A stretch of DNA of 64,000 nt from Rotaria socialis. Its lineage: Eukaryota; Rotifera; Eurotatoria; Philodinida; Philodinidae. The notes beneath the pieces are model-generated. The model was not told the DNA's origin. It did no database searches and saw only the letters and a list, made by a program, of their open reading frames with translations. How positions within the stretch are numbered: position 1 is the stretch's first letter; every line of letters starts with the position of its first letter. The translations under genes and the position numbers were made by a program. Where the stretch lies: assembly GCA_905331475.1 (NCBI GenBank), contig CAJNYU010004572.1, positions 1 through 64,000 on the forward strand, written 5' to 3'. Of this stretch, positions 1 through 14,000 are shown in pieces.

Positions 1-865
1 CAAGAAAAATTCGAGAAGGTGCGATTGATGTAATGGCGCTTTGATAAGATGTGATGTAGACGAGTATGAAATGGTGTTTATTGGGAAGGACATCTGTTAG
101 AAAATATTTTGTCATGTTGCGCTTCTCCTCTTGTTTTTTTCCATTTGTAAAGACGTATGCTGCTTATGTAAAATCTGTTTCAGTTTGTTTCTTGATAAAA
201 TATAAAGATAGGTCAATTTTTTGTGGATTCGAACTTTATTTACATATCGGTAGAAAGAAATATAAGGAAATGCATTATCTAACAGTAATGTTGATACGGT
301 GAAGTGATTGAGGCATAAGACAATGAACGATATAGATGTTATGAAAATGATTGTTTATGGAATTGGATGTTGGGTTTGCGATCATTTTTGGTATGATGTA
401 AGTGATGTTGTGGGTGGCGAGGGTGGCGAGGGTGGTATGTTTTTGAATATTTGTTATGGAATTGAATGCTACCTTATTAAGCTGAAAGTGTGTGTGTGGA
501 TGTGTGAAATTGAGTAGGAGTGGGATCCCGGTTGCGAAACTGGTCTTGGAAGTAATACGCAGATGGAGCCGATGGGTTTAGGGTTAGGAGTTGTTGAGTG
601 ACGGTAATCTGTAGAGACTCTTGAACGCTCTGTAATGTGTGGCGTGTTGTTTTGGATTGTTAAATAATGATTGGGTGTATGCGACTTAGCTGAGTCATGT
701 AGATAGGATAGATTTTGATAAAGACAGATGATAAAAGAGCAATATGGAAGCGTTTAGCAGCTTTGATATGGTTTTTTTCGGAGATGTGGTAGCTGGTGGG
801 TCTTGATACTGGTGTAAATTTCGTCGAAGACAAACTTCTCGTTGAAATTTCATCGGGTTTAATAT

Positions 866-1200
866 TTTCCTATAGGAACTTGCTGGATCCTATGAAAATT
901 GAGTGAATGAAATTTATTCGGATTCATATTGTTGGTTTTCGTCAGACCCTGCAGAACCCCGTAGGAACCGATGGATTCCTGTAGTAAGTCTATAGAATCC
1001 GAGTGTTGGAAATGGTCGGTTTATTGTCGGGTTTCGACTGTAGAATACAATGATTTCCCGATCTGGGTTCCTATAGGAAGTCCGTCTGTAGGATCTCATG
1101 GGAATCCGACACCGAGGATCCGACTTTAGGTCCGTTACCCGGAATCCGATATAATCCTATAAGATTTTGTTGAAATCCTACGAGAAACCGACGGGAACAT
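866..1200. repeat. Palindrome-rich degenerate repeat island
   Basis: The stretch is richer in G and C than its surroundings and is built from variants of short palindromic words: TCCTATAGGA (near 868 and 1069), GGATCC (several) and AATCCGA. It has no reading frame of interest. Similar words cluster at 10845-10935, 26550-26870 and 45060-45735, so it looks like one member of a dispersed degenerate family rather than a coding relic. Confidence 0.5.
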
Positions 1201-2338
1201 GTACTTTGTGATGATGCTATTTTTAATTTTTAATGATGTTTTATCACGATGAGTCAATAGTACAACAAAAGTTTTATCTCTGAATATTGCATGATGACAT
1301 TCCTCTACGTCAAGAAAAATAGTAAACTTCGCTTGGCAATCAAGTTTTCATTCATAATTTTTTTTCTTCTCCGATTTATCTTCCAGTTTGTTTTAATCTC
1401 ATTTGAGAGGTGTAACGATAAATATGGGACCGTATTTGAGTAGATATGTTAATGATAAACTTGATTGAGATGGGGTAGTTTACCGCTACTCTCGGCAATA
1501 ATGCGTATTCGCTTCTTCACATATCCAGAGTGTAACAACTTCATACATAACACACGTATATATAGGAGAGAGACAGGATATATATATATATATATTAGAA
1601 TAATGGAACGAGAATAGAAAGAGGAGGAAGGAGAATCATCCAAGCGTGCCATCAATATCGACACAACAGGTAAACGAACGATGATGATACAATCGGCGGG
1701 ATAAAACGAAAATCTTGGTATTAATGCCAATCTGTCTTATAATCGGCAAGCTTTTATCTTTTTGCTGTGATCAACCATCTTTGACAAGCATGCATGAAAA
1801 AAAAAGAAATCGTTTAAATAAATAGAAAAATCTTAAAGATTATACGAAAACAAACTTTTTCATTTTCTAATGAAGGATTAAGAATAATATTAACATTAAA
1901 GTATGCCAATATGTGTTATTTTTAACTTCCATATTACATTTGAATTCAGTTTCACCAGTAACAATTCGACATATAAATATTCAATAATAATAAATTAATT
2001 TTCACAACGTCATATGCATTGAAAATATTTTAAAAACTGGTATCCTTTCATGTAAAACTATACAGAGCCATAGATTTTTAGCAATAAAAGTAACGCAGTT
2101 AGTTCTGCAGTCTCGAAGTTCAATACAAAATTAAAATAGAAACAATTCTGTACCGCATCAAAATCATTCATAGATCAGTCAAAATATCATTGTGCTCAGT
2201 CTATGTAAAACAAATAATAATTCTTCGACATTCAATGTTTGAGTATTTCATGATTTTTAGTAGCTGTCTAAACAAAGTCTTATTCGGTACATTAAAAACC
2301 TTCATCATATTAACTATAATCTATCATGTGAATAGGAG

Positions 2339-2480
2339 CGTAACCAGGGAAGGGGGGGGGGGCTCTGTCCCGCTAGAAAAAATATAATCCTGTGAAAAAC
2401 TGAGTTTAGCCCTCCTACGATAGTTTTGACTAACGACTTAGCCCTCCCCCCCTACAATTTTTTTCTGGTGACACCCCTAC
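2339..2480. mobile_element. Possible MITE remnant with G-run/C-run ends
   Basis: The left end reads GTAACCAGGGAAGG followed by a long G run. The right end, read on the other strand, starts GTAGGGGTGTCACCAG and is followed by a G run. The two ends form an imperfect inverted repeat around an AT-rich centre containing two more CCCTCC tracts. This architecture fits a short non-autonomous DNA element. No transposase or clear target-site duplication is visible, so the call is tentative. Confidence 0.3.
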
Positions 2481-4263
2481 ATGTGAAGACACTTCAACAC
2501 AATATAAACATTTTTTTGTCTGAAAGTTTTATAGGACAAAATAGTCTACAAAACAAAAACTTATACAGTCATACATTTATTCGAAAGACGTATTGCAAAA
2601 GAAGACTTTCCCCAACCCTCATAATATTACCTATTAGAGTAATAGACAAAAGATTTTAATTATGATAAAGTTACTTTTGCATATCTATAACTTTGTGTTT
2701 TTCTTGTGTTAGCCATCTAGTTGTATTCAACTAAGACATCAAAACAACTGCTGATGTAAGCCAGACGTTGGGACACAATGCATTGATAATGAATATTTTT
2801 TCATTTGAACACGTTGGGTGGTACACATCATGAACCGTTCATATCTTAAATTAGTTATGTAACCAATGAGAGTCCCTATTCGACTCGATTATCATCAACC
2901 TTTTCCTAGAAATGTCTTTAATCTTGTATAATCAGTCGTCAAATGCTTGATGATGTGTTGCAGAGAAATTATTTCCTCTTAGCAGGTTAAACAAAAACTA
3001 GTCGAGTGTCCAAAGGGATTCGCTACTCATTTTTCTTTTCCAAATGATGTCCTATATTCTTCGCATTATTAGCAATCTGATAAATCTAATGCTTGATGCA
3101 GCGGAATCAAAACAGCTGTATAAAGTTCCAGATCAGAAAAGAAATTTAATTATGACAATAGTATTTACACCTAAGGTAGAAAAAGTTTTTTTAAAATATC
3201 TTTTCGAGTTATGAAAATGCATTTTTTTTTAAATCTAAATATAACAACTAGTTCAATAAAAGAATAAAATCTTCTTAGTGATATTATATTTATCCTTGCT
3301 TTTTTTAATTTCAATTGGCGCCATTCTTTTGGTATTGCACAGGGACTTGAGAACATTTTTTTATCTAGTCATTCATTAAATTGTGATCATGTGCACTATC
3401 GGAAGACTGATGACTTCATTTGAATAATGAAATAAAAAAAATGCAATCATAAAAATTCTCATGAGGCTATGTTAGAAATAAAACAAAATTATCTAGTATG
3501 GATGTGACACTGCCATAATCACTTTACAGTTGAACTTCCAAGAAATGTTTGCATAATCAACAAACAGATAAAATATTTTACATTATAAACAGAGACTTTT
3601 GTTTAACTATCTTTTTTTGATGAATCAAGAGTATTATTAATATTTTAAAACTTTAATACAATAATGTATGGGGATAAATATAAACTCATACCTAAAAATA
3701 TACCAATCCATATCTAATTTTAAAATAAATTTATATCTAATATACGATGAATTTATATCTAATTTATTAAGTAACACTATCTAACAACACAAAGTTATAT
3801 CAAATTAATAATTAATTTAATAGAAAAAAAATAAAGATACAATTATCAATTATAACAAAAAAAACACAGCAAAAAGAGAAAACTATTGCACAATTAATGC
3901 TTTTTTTAGCTTTAGCAACACGCCCTCGTTTTCTTTTTAGTCCCAATGGAATATTTTTAGCTTCCAATGGGATGCTGNAATTGAATTAAAAGACAGAACC
4001 TTTTTTAATTCAGATATTTAATTGATTTAAAAGATGTTGAATTACAAAATTAGATTAAACAATTTTTTTAATGGTATCCTTTCACCAGAATAGATACTAC
4101 TGTATTAAGTTAGGCAATATTGATATAATTTAGATATGGATTGCTATATTTTTAGATATTACAGTAAATGGATGTGGATGCCTAATTTATATATTTCCAA
4201 TATACAAAGAGACGAATCTGACTTGTCAAACTTGAATTCATATAATTCTGTTCTATTACAGTT

Positions 4264-4295
4264 TTCTTCTTCTTCTTCTTCTTCTTCTTCTTCTT
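4264..4295. repeat. TTC trinucleotide microsatellite
   Basis: About eleven tandem TTC units in non-coding DNA. On the minus strand they would encode a lysine run inside a meaningless open frame. Confidence 0.9.
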
Positions 4296-5098
4296 GTTGA
4301 TAAAGCTTTTCGAAATTATTTTTTTTATTGATTTCATACTGTGCATTGCATCAGACGAGATGTGATGTGCTGACAATACTTGCCGCTTCCTGCGTTTAAA
4401 TACCAGAAGTAGGAGGGAGGCCTTCTCGCCCCATTTTCTCACCACAAATTACATGTTGCGTAGAATTTGCTTTTTTCGACTAAAAGAAAATAAATAAAAT
4501 TTAAAAAAAGCAACCTATTAAATTATATGAATGACATCATTTTACTAATAACTATAGTCGTCCTTTCAAAACCTACGCCTTCGGTTAACTGATTACTAGT
4601 GGCATCTATCTGAATTCTTATTATTTAAATGAAATGAAACAAAATCTTGGTAAAATCATTTCGTTGAGTTATATTGTTATAGTTTACCTACAGGTAATCT
4701 TGTATGGTCGACCATAATGACTAAAGAATATGTCAATGGTTGAAAAAAATGCATATCTCAATCCACGTTATATCACACAGTCATAGTGTATTGGTGGTGG
4801 TGCCCTACTCTGCCTGCCCTCCTTCGTTTCGTTCCTTCTGTTTGTGTATGTATCTCATCTTTCTCTGTCTTCGTCCCGTTCTATCTCTTATACCATTCCT
4901 ATGTCTCTGTCTCTGTCTCTCTCGTTATGGGGCCGGCCATACGATCAGCGTCAGAGTGACTGAACAAACATCTGACCTTCCTCTATTGACTACTATTTGA
5001 GTTGTTATTTATTATTTTCTTCTTTAGAGATTTTTTGTTTATATGTATAAATATCGGTTCAATCAAAGCTCTATTCTTGTTTTCTTAAATACTCTAGC

Positions 5099-8000
5099 AT
5101 GAACAATGGCTCTTGCCATATGAAAGGCAATTATTCACGAACAACAACTACATCAATACCTGATCAATCATTACGAACATCATTAATACGTAATACTGAT
5201 CACGATACATCACTAGATTTAACTGACGTTTCAATATTATCTGTTGGTCTTAAACGTTTTCAAAATCACAATCACGAAATGCTCACAGACGATGATGACG
5301 ATAATGAAGTTGTAAGAATAATATAAATAAGTTCAAATCAACAACAACATATATCTATTTTTAGGTCGAAACAAGTGATGATGACGATGACGATGATGAC
5401 GATGAACCATTTCCTTCCAATTCAAATAATGCATTATTAAATAATACTAATAATAATGATGATATGGATCTTGGCTTAATTGATCCAGATACTCAAGCAA
5501 AATTAGCTGCCATACTTGAAGCCACTGGTATTACAAATTCTCCTATTCCTGAAGATTTTTGGCGTGATCAACAAGTCGTACGTTTATTAACAAGTAGTGT
5601 AACAAGTAATCTAAATGGTTTACATGAAATTGCTAATGCAATATCACCATCAAATATCAGTGGACATCAAGAAAAAAAATGCAAATCATCAAATAAAGAC
5701 ACGTATATAAATGATGTTCATAAAACGACAGAAATAATAATAATAGTTTATGTGAAATTATTTTTAGATCAGGATCATTTGTTCGTGCCTGTATGAATAA
5801 TGATATTCGTACTGTTGAAAAACTTCTTCAATCAACAAGTGGAAAAGAACATTTAAATGATGTTAATGAAGATGGTGATAGCGTTTTAGCTCTTGCTTGT
5901 TCAAATGGATATACAGATCTTGTACGTTTATTACTTACGACTCTACCTGATATTGATATTAATGATCGCGGTAGTAAACAAGATTGTACGCCATTAATGG
6001 AAGGTTAGAAATAGTCTTATTCGTAAATATGATTATAATTATAAAAGATTTTTATTTTTAAAATATAGCTTGCAATGCTGGTCATTATGATATTGTTGAA
6101 CTTTTATTAAAACACAACGCGAATGTAAATATACAGTCCACATCCGGAAATACTGCTCTACATTATTCAGCAGGAGGAGTAAGTAGAACGAAAAACAGAA
6201 CAAAACCAAAAATTTGAAATCTATTATCTTTTCAGGGTTATGCAGATATTGTTCGACTTCTACTTGAACATGGTGCTAAAGTAGAGGAAACAAATGAAAA
6301 TGGCCATACACCTCTTGTAAATAAGAATTTAGTCGACGCAAAAACAAAACGAATGCTGTAATTGTTTTTGTCTTTTTTTTATAGATGGAAGCAGCTAGTG
6401 GTGGTCATGTAGAAGTTGCTCGAGCACTACTTGATCATGGTGCTGGTGTTAATACACTTTCAAATGATTCGAAAGATAGTATGCGTTTATAAAAATGATC
6501 TAAAGATTCATTTGAACTATTTTTCTTCCTTCGTAGAAAGTGGAAATGATAGTAAACAACATAAAACAGATGAAATGCATACAGGTAAATAGATATATAA
6601 GATTAAGAATTTCATTCAGAAACTACTTAGATTTCATAAAAAAATTGAGAAGGACAAGAATTTCAATATTGAGCTGATTTAGTAATTTTTTGTTGCATGT
6701 TTATTTTCGCAGCTTTAATGGAAGCATGTATGGATGGTCATGTACAAGTAGCAAAATTATTACTTGATCATGGCGCCGATGTAAATATGCCACCAGATAG
6801 TTATGAAAGTCCACTAACGTTAAGTGCTTGTGGTGGTCATATTGAACTGGCGTCATTACTTATTGAACGAGGTGCTAATTTAGAAGAAGTTAACGACGAA
6901 GGATATACACCATTAATGGAAGGTTTGTTAAGTTTTTGAATTCGAAATAATTCTACTATTTTTAACTAGTTTCTTTTCTTTTTATTTCTAGCCAGTAGAG
7001 AAGGGCACGATGATCTTGTAAATTTACTTGTTTCGCAAGGTAAAATAAAAGCTCGTGTTATTTTGTAATCTTCACGTTATGTTTTCTTCGAAGAAAAGTA
7101 TAACGAGTGTGCAATTCACGTTTCTCATTAGTAGTAATGAGCATGAAAGTTAGCCGTCATTTGGTGCGTTTCTATAGTAATTGAAGATAAAGGATTATTA
7201 TCTTAGAGTTTTGTAACAACTGAAAAATATGTTATAAACTATGAAGACCTGTTCTAGAACATTCTACAACCTTCTATGATATTTGAATATTTGGAATACA
7301 TTTGCGAATGTTTTAAATAGTGTAATTTTTGATTATTATATAGATAAAAGTGTACACTGACGATGTCAAGGATGATGGGTAGTGATGCACTGATTTACTA
7401 GAGTGTTCATACGATCAATTTATAACTTTGAAAAATAATTAATATCAATGTTTCTAATCTTATCGACGTTAATAAACGGAGCGTTGAGACCTTCTGTAGA
7501 TATAATTGATATGTACAATAGGAGCTCCTCCGTTAGCTAGATTAAGAAAAAAATATGGAATACGCAGCGAAAATGCATCAGGTAAGCTAAGTTTCATTGA
7601 TGATTGATTATTCTTAAAAGTCAATTGTACTAGGTCAGATATATATATTTTTTTTTTCACTTTTACGGTCATAGGAATTATATTGAGAACTTTCTTTTAT
7701 TATAAATGATCATTCAATAATATATATATATATATATATATTCTCTTTGTTTTTCTTTTTGTAAATGTCTTAGGTGCTGATGTCAATCGAACAACTGAAG
7801 ATACACAAGAAACAGCATGTATGTATAAATTGAATATTTTCTTGTGAAACGTTTTTTCCTAATTAAATTTATTATTTTAGTAACATTAGCATGTGCGGGT
7901 GGATTTTTGGATGTAGCAAAAATCCTGCTATCCAATGGTGGCAATGTTAATCTGGGTCAATCAACCCCTCTTATGGAAGCATCACAAGAAGGTCATCTAG

Positions 8001-11000
8001 AATTAGTTCAATATTTAATACAAAATGGTGCTGATGTTAATCAAACAACACCAGCTGGAGAAACAGGTAGACTTCTTTTTTTCTTTTCCTTTCACTATCA
8101 AAATATGAATTCGAAAAATGAACATCTCTAGCTTTGGCTTATGCTTGCGAAAGTGGTCATACTGAAGTAGCAGAAATTTTACTTAATTCCGGTGCACATA
8201 TCGATCAAGCTGAAAATGAAGGACGAACGCCATTGATGAAAGCAGCTAGAGCTGGACATATATGTACAGTACGATATTTAATATCAAAAGGTTTAAAATC
8301 AACAACAACCTAAAATCTAAATCATATCAAGTTTGCGTTTTTTTCAAAGGAGCGGATGTTAATCGAGCAACAAATAGTAATGATTCAACTGTTCTTTCAT
8401 TAGCATGTGCCGGTGGTCATCTTGATGTAGCTTCATTACTACTCAAACATGGTTCAGATCCAAATCATCTTCTAAAAGTAAATACTTATCGTTAAAAACA
8501 ACTAAGTCTTTATATAAATACGTTGTTCCTTTTATTCGTAGGATCGTTCGAATTGTTTGATTGAAGCAGCTAAAGGTGGCCACACAGAAATAGTAAAATT
8601 ACTACTTGAATATCCCAAAAGTGTAGCACAACGAACACCAATTGTAGCACCGACCAGTTCTATTGAAACATTAAATAATGATGTTAAGAATGAAAATGAT
8701 GAAGAAAAAGAACAAAGTTTAACAGTGACGATGCCAACTTCATTTCTATTACCATTATCAGGTTGCGTTATAAACTTTCTTTTATTTCTCTTTTAAATAA
8801 TTAGAATTTACTAAATAGGAGACAGTAAAAAATCTTCTCCGACAACCAATTCACCTATTCAATTATTACAAAGTCTTCAGAAGATAGTCCCAAGAAATAT
8901 TCTTGATGTTCTTCAAACGGGTGTAAATGAAACAGTAAAATTAAATTCGGATAATGATGCAAAAGGTTAGCTTTTCTTTCATTAACAAAAAAAAAGAAAA
9001 GAACTTATATTTTTTCTTTGTAGATAATTCATTGTCAAATAATGATCCATCATCATCATCACCTGTTTCAAATGTTGAAACTATGCAACAGTCACTAGTA
9101 TCAAATCAAAATTCAGATATTAACAATGTTCAACAAGCAAAAAAACTTCAAATACTTGGTAAGAATAAAAATGATTTTATTTTTCCGTGTGCTAATGATA
9201 AGCCTGAACTTCTCAATGATTTCTTTCAAATATTTGTATAGAGGAAAGCATATTTAATCAAGAATACGCTTTCAACATAATCGAATTTTGGTCATCAAAT
9301 AGTTTTTTTTATAGTAAAGTTAATATTTCAGTAAGAGTAATGGTATTCACATTCAAAGATGGTCTTCAACATTGTTACTCATAGTTACGAGGTTTATCTC
9401 AGTACGAGAAAGAAGTTTCCTCTTTGTGGGATAAGGTATTCTTTATATCGGCAACTTTATTGAATAGTTTATTTATTTAAGATTTTTAACAAGCTGTTAG
9501 CGCAATGCCTGTGGAACTAAAATGTGAAATAGGATGTAGCTACTGTTATCAATCATAGAGAGATTATTCTATTCTATCTATTTTAAGACATTTTCGCTGG
9601 TCTTTTAATTATTCCTTGAGAAACATAATAAGGAAGTTATTCGTACGACAGAGTGACATACGTTTTGTATACACAATATATGGTCAGCGATGTCGTTCAC
9701 GGAGGACCTGTCTGATACAGGATTTTTGGATTCGGTCAAATATTAATTTGATAGTCTTAGCCGTAGACGAGATCATCTCTCATAAGGTGATTTGTACTCT
9801 TTACGCATCTCTCAAACGTTACGAATCTGTTCGGTAGGAATGTAACCGTTCTTTTAGATTTTACTTCATAATATATTAGGGCACTCTTCATTTTACACTT
9901 GAAAACATTTCTTTTTCGTATTTATTTAAGAACAACTTCAACATGTTGAAAAAGAGCTACATGATAAAGCTCAACAACATTTAAAAATCAATCAAGATTA
10001 TCGTCAACAAGTAAATGACTATGTAAATTCAAATTCTCTTCCATCTCCGTCAGCAGTCAGTGGCAAAAAGAAACGAACAACGTCATCATCATCTACATCA
10101 AGTACATCATCTGAAACATCGTCTTCATCGTCGACAGCTAAACAAGATGATCAAACATCACTGTCGGCAATGAATCTAACATTACCTGTTCCAACACAAA
10201 CGATAAATTTCTTTTCCACATCAACTAATGAAACAAATCAATCGTCATCCAATAATCTTCGCATATCAAATAAATCCACTATGCCACCGTTTCATCATAA
10301 TCAACATCATCCAAAAATAAAGAAATCTTTTAATAGACAGGTCTCAAAATTTGATCGTCGATTAGAACAAAATCTACATGAAAATCAAACACATATAGAT
10401 CAGATGAATTTACATTTGAAAAATCTTAAACTACTTTCACCGTCATCACCATCGTCAACTGAATGTTTAACAACATCGAGTCCAACGAAAATTCCCATGC
10501 GAATAAATACAGATACACAAAAGGCGCTTGAGCATCTACGTGAATTAGCAAGTAATCCATCAGAACTTGAACGGATACAAACATTAGTAAATAATCCAAA
10601 TTTAATGCAAGAAATAAAAAAAGTTGCCAATGAATCATTCAATGAACAATTAAGAACATTACCACCGTTTATGCCAGCGAATTTACAACAGGCAACTATT
10701 GAATCATTAACAGTTGGAAACAAATCTAATAATGAAAATCATCAAAAAAGTAAGACAACTAACCTTGACAATAAAAAAAGGGATTAATGTACCTAGAAGA
10801 AAAAAACTTGATTCACTTCAATGAATATCTTTTATTCGATTTGAAGTCTATCGGATCCGGACATTTCAAGACTCCGATCGTACTTTTGATTTCAACGGAA
10901 TTGAATAATGAATGCCTGATATCCGATCCCAAAGTTCGAAGCTACTTGTAAACTCCTATTTACAATACATGATTTTCGGAGAAACCTTTACAATAATCTA

Positions 11001-14000
11001 TTAGTAATCAAATTAGAGAAGACTGCCAATTTTGAAGCAAGATTCTTTGACTATATCTTGACAAGTGATAAAGCAGTTACATTTATTATGCACGCTGAGT
11101 AGATATTCTAAATCTATATAGCAATTATCGAAGAAGTCTTTTTACATGAAACTGTAGTTGTTTTGGGATCAAATATTTTTCTAAATGAGTAAGTTCTAAA
11201 AGAAAACAAAAAATACTTTCGAAACATAGAAAAAAGTCTTCATTTGCCTTGTTGAACTTCTTTTCGTATTCAGACTCCGAGGTTCCAAAAACAATAGCTA
11301 TAGATCTTATTGTTCAGTTAGGAATAAAAATACAAAAATAAACTAGTAAATCATTTCTTTTTAAAAGCTCTAACACACACTGAACCAATTATTCATTCTC
11401 AACCAGATTCAACAGTACAAACAGTGCCATCTACAAGTCAAATATTATCTCAACAGCAACAGTCATTTACAGTTTCATCGACTACTCGAAATACCAACAA
11501 AGACGACAATAATCATCAACATCCATTACCAGTCAATGATCATCCTCCAGCATTATTGAATGCTACAAATTCTCAACATTCTATCTGTTGTGCTGAATGT
11601 CCATCACAAGCAGCTAATATTCTAAATTCAACACCAAATACTGCATTGTCTCATTTACATTTTCAAAATCGAATCGATGTTGATTGTGAAACAGAATCTA
11701 ATCATGATACTGCATTAACATTATCTTGTGCCGGTGGTCATGAAGAACTTGTTACATTACTTCTACAGCGTGGTGCAAATATTGAACATCGTGATAAAAA
11801 AGGTTTTACACCTTTGATACTTGCTGGTATTGATTTTTTAGTTCCGTTGTATTTATTAGAAAACATTCATATTTCTTTTTGTTTCGCTTTATAGCTACTG
11901 CTGGTCATGCTAATATTGTAGGAAGACTGCTTGAAAATGGTGGCAATATTGAAGCTCAATCAGAGAGAACAAAAGATACTGCCTTGTCATTAGCATGTAG
12001 TGGTGGACGACAAGAAGTTGTTGAAGTTCTATTGAAGAAAGGAGCCAATCGTGAACATAGAAATGTTTCAGATTATACTGGTAAGATTTCGGTTGATATG
12101 AACATTTTTCATCATTCAATTTTTATAGCTTTGAGCCTTGCTGCTTCGGGTGGATATGTCAATATAATAAGATTATTATTAAACTATGGTGCAGAGATTA
12201 ATTCACGGTCAGTTTTACTCATCATTTTTCTTGGTCTTTTTCTAAATCGTTATGCTTTTCTTCGTGTTTTGTTTAGAACTGGTAGTAAATTAGGAATAAC
12301 TGTAAGTATGATTTGATTTATTTATACGAGAAGAAAAACACAAATTTTTATATTTAGCCATTAATGCTTGCTTCCATGAATGGACACGTAGCTGCTGTTA
12401 AACTTCTATTAGATATGGGTTCTGATATAAATGCTCAGATTGAAACAAATCGCAATACTGCGTTAACATTAGCATGTTTTCAAGGAAGAGCAGAAGTTGT
12501 ATCATTATTAGTTGACCGGAAAGCAAATATTGAACATAGAGCAAAAACAGGTTTAACACCTTTAATGGAATCTGGTAATAGAAAACAAAACCCACTGTTT
12601 TTGTATTCAAAACAAAAAAACTATAATTGCATTTTTATTATTTATCTATATAGCATCGGGTGGTTATGTTGATGTTGGTCGAGTTCTATTAGAAAGAGGC
12701 GCCGATGTCAATGCACCGCCTGTACCAACATCAAAAGATACTGGTACGTTAGATATGATTATATAAAGAAATCGTGTATTATTTGATGAATTTCGTGTTA
12801 ACATATAAAAGTTATTTCTTCGCATAGAAATCAATGTAGTAAATTGTTTCGATGTGAGTATTTGCTTGCTGCAGGTCTCCTGCGCAATTAAAAAAAGGGA
12901 GTCGTTTAATATACGCAACATATGTTTTGTCATTCGTATGTAGAACGAGTAAAATAATAAAATTATGATAAACAAGCATGGGGACACGAGGGAAATGACA
13001 GTACAATAGTCGGGATTGTTAAAACAAAAAGAAATACAAAGTAGTAATAGTGTTGTGTTTAACATCTTGGCTCGAAAAAATTTCCATATGTAGCTGACAA
13101 GTCATTATAAGCGGATATTATTTATTGAGAGCATTTTTAAATAATGCTTTCATCAGAATCCTGTAAGACGGTGATTGTAGAACACCCGAATTGCTTTCAA
13201 ATGAAAAGATTCTATGTTAGCACATAACGTGAGATCAATATAATTATCAGTGATCATTTATATTAAATCAAAATAAAGGAATCGCCGATGACACAGAAGA
13301 ATTTGTAATTTTTATTCTATTTTTAGCTTTAACAATTGCTGCTGATAAAGGCCATCATAAATTTGTTGAATTACTTCTTCTTTATGGTGCAACAATTGAT
13401 GTTCGAAATAAAAAAGGTGCTACACCTTTGTGGCTTGCTTGTAATAATGGTCATTTAGAAGTTGTTCAATTACTTGTTACACGCTTTGCCGATCCGGACT
13501 TGAGTGACTCACGAAAAACTTCTTGTCTAATGGCTGCTTTTCGTAAAGGACATTGCAAAGTAGTTAAATATTTAGTACGTCAAGTGCGGCAATTTCCATC
13601 AGATGCCGATTGTCGTCGTCTAATCAATACAATAACTGATAAAGTAAAAAAATCAAACTAAACGCACCTATTTTCTTTTATAAATTAGTTTTTATTGTTC
13701 AGGATCTGTTAAAAAGATGTCAAACATGTATGGATCAAATCATATCTGCTAAAGAACGACAAGCAGCCGAAGCCAATAAAGCTGCTAATAGTTTATTGAA
13801 AGAAATTGATTTAGAAAAATCTCGCGAAGAAACCCGAAAAGTCGCTGCGGCAAAGAAACGTGAAAAACGTAAAGCAAAAAAGAAAGGTAAACAAAAGTCC
13901 ACTACAACTGAATCTGCAATGACTATAAAAACCGATGAACAACAACTACAGCAAGAAGAAGGGCATGACGATGATGAAGAAGAAGAAGAACACAATGAAA

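Larger units (their letters stand above)
1..5098. other. Gene-free upstream region with simple repeats
   Basis: I see no convincing coding region on either strand; the open frames are short, of biased composition and resemble no family I know. Contents: a three-copy GGGTGGCGA-type repeat at about 415-436, a palindrome-rich island (about 866-1200), an AT dinucleotide run near 1579-1594, a GC-run element at 2339-2480, a single ambiguous base at 3978, and a TTC run at 4264-4295. The last few hundred bases should hold the promoter and 5' leader of the ANKHD1-like gene, but I cannot place a transcription start. Confidence 0.6.

Noticed and set aside
1449..1730. 93-codon minus-strand frame
   Set aside because: It spans an AT microsatellite (poly Ile-Tyr) and resembles no protein.
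10400..10723. Minus-strand frames opposite ANKHD1 exon 17
   Set aside because: Shadow of the coding strand; composition mirrors the Thr/Ser/Asn-rich sense strand.
13735..13995. Minus-strand Ser/Cys-rich frame
   Set aside because: Antisense of the charged Lys/Glu/Asp stretch before the KH domain; not an independent gene.
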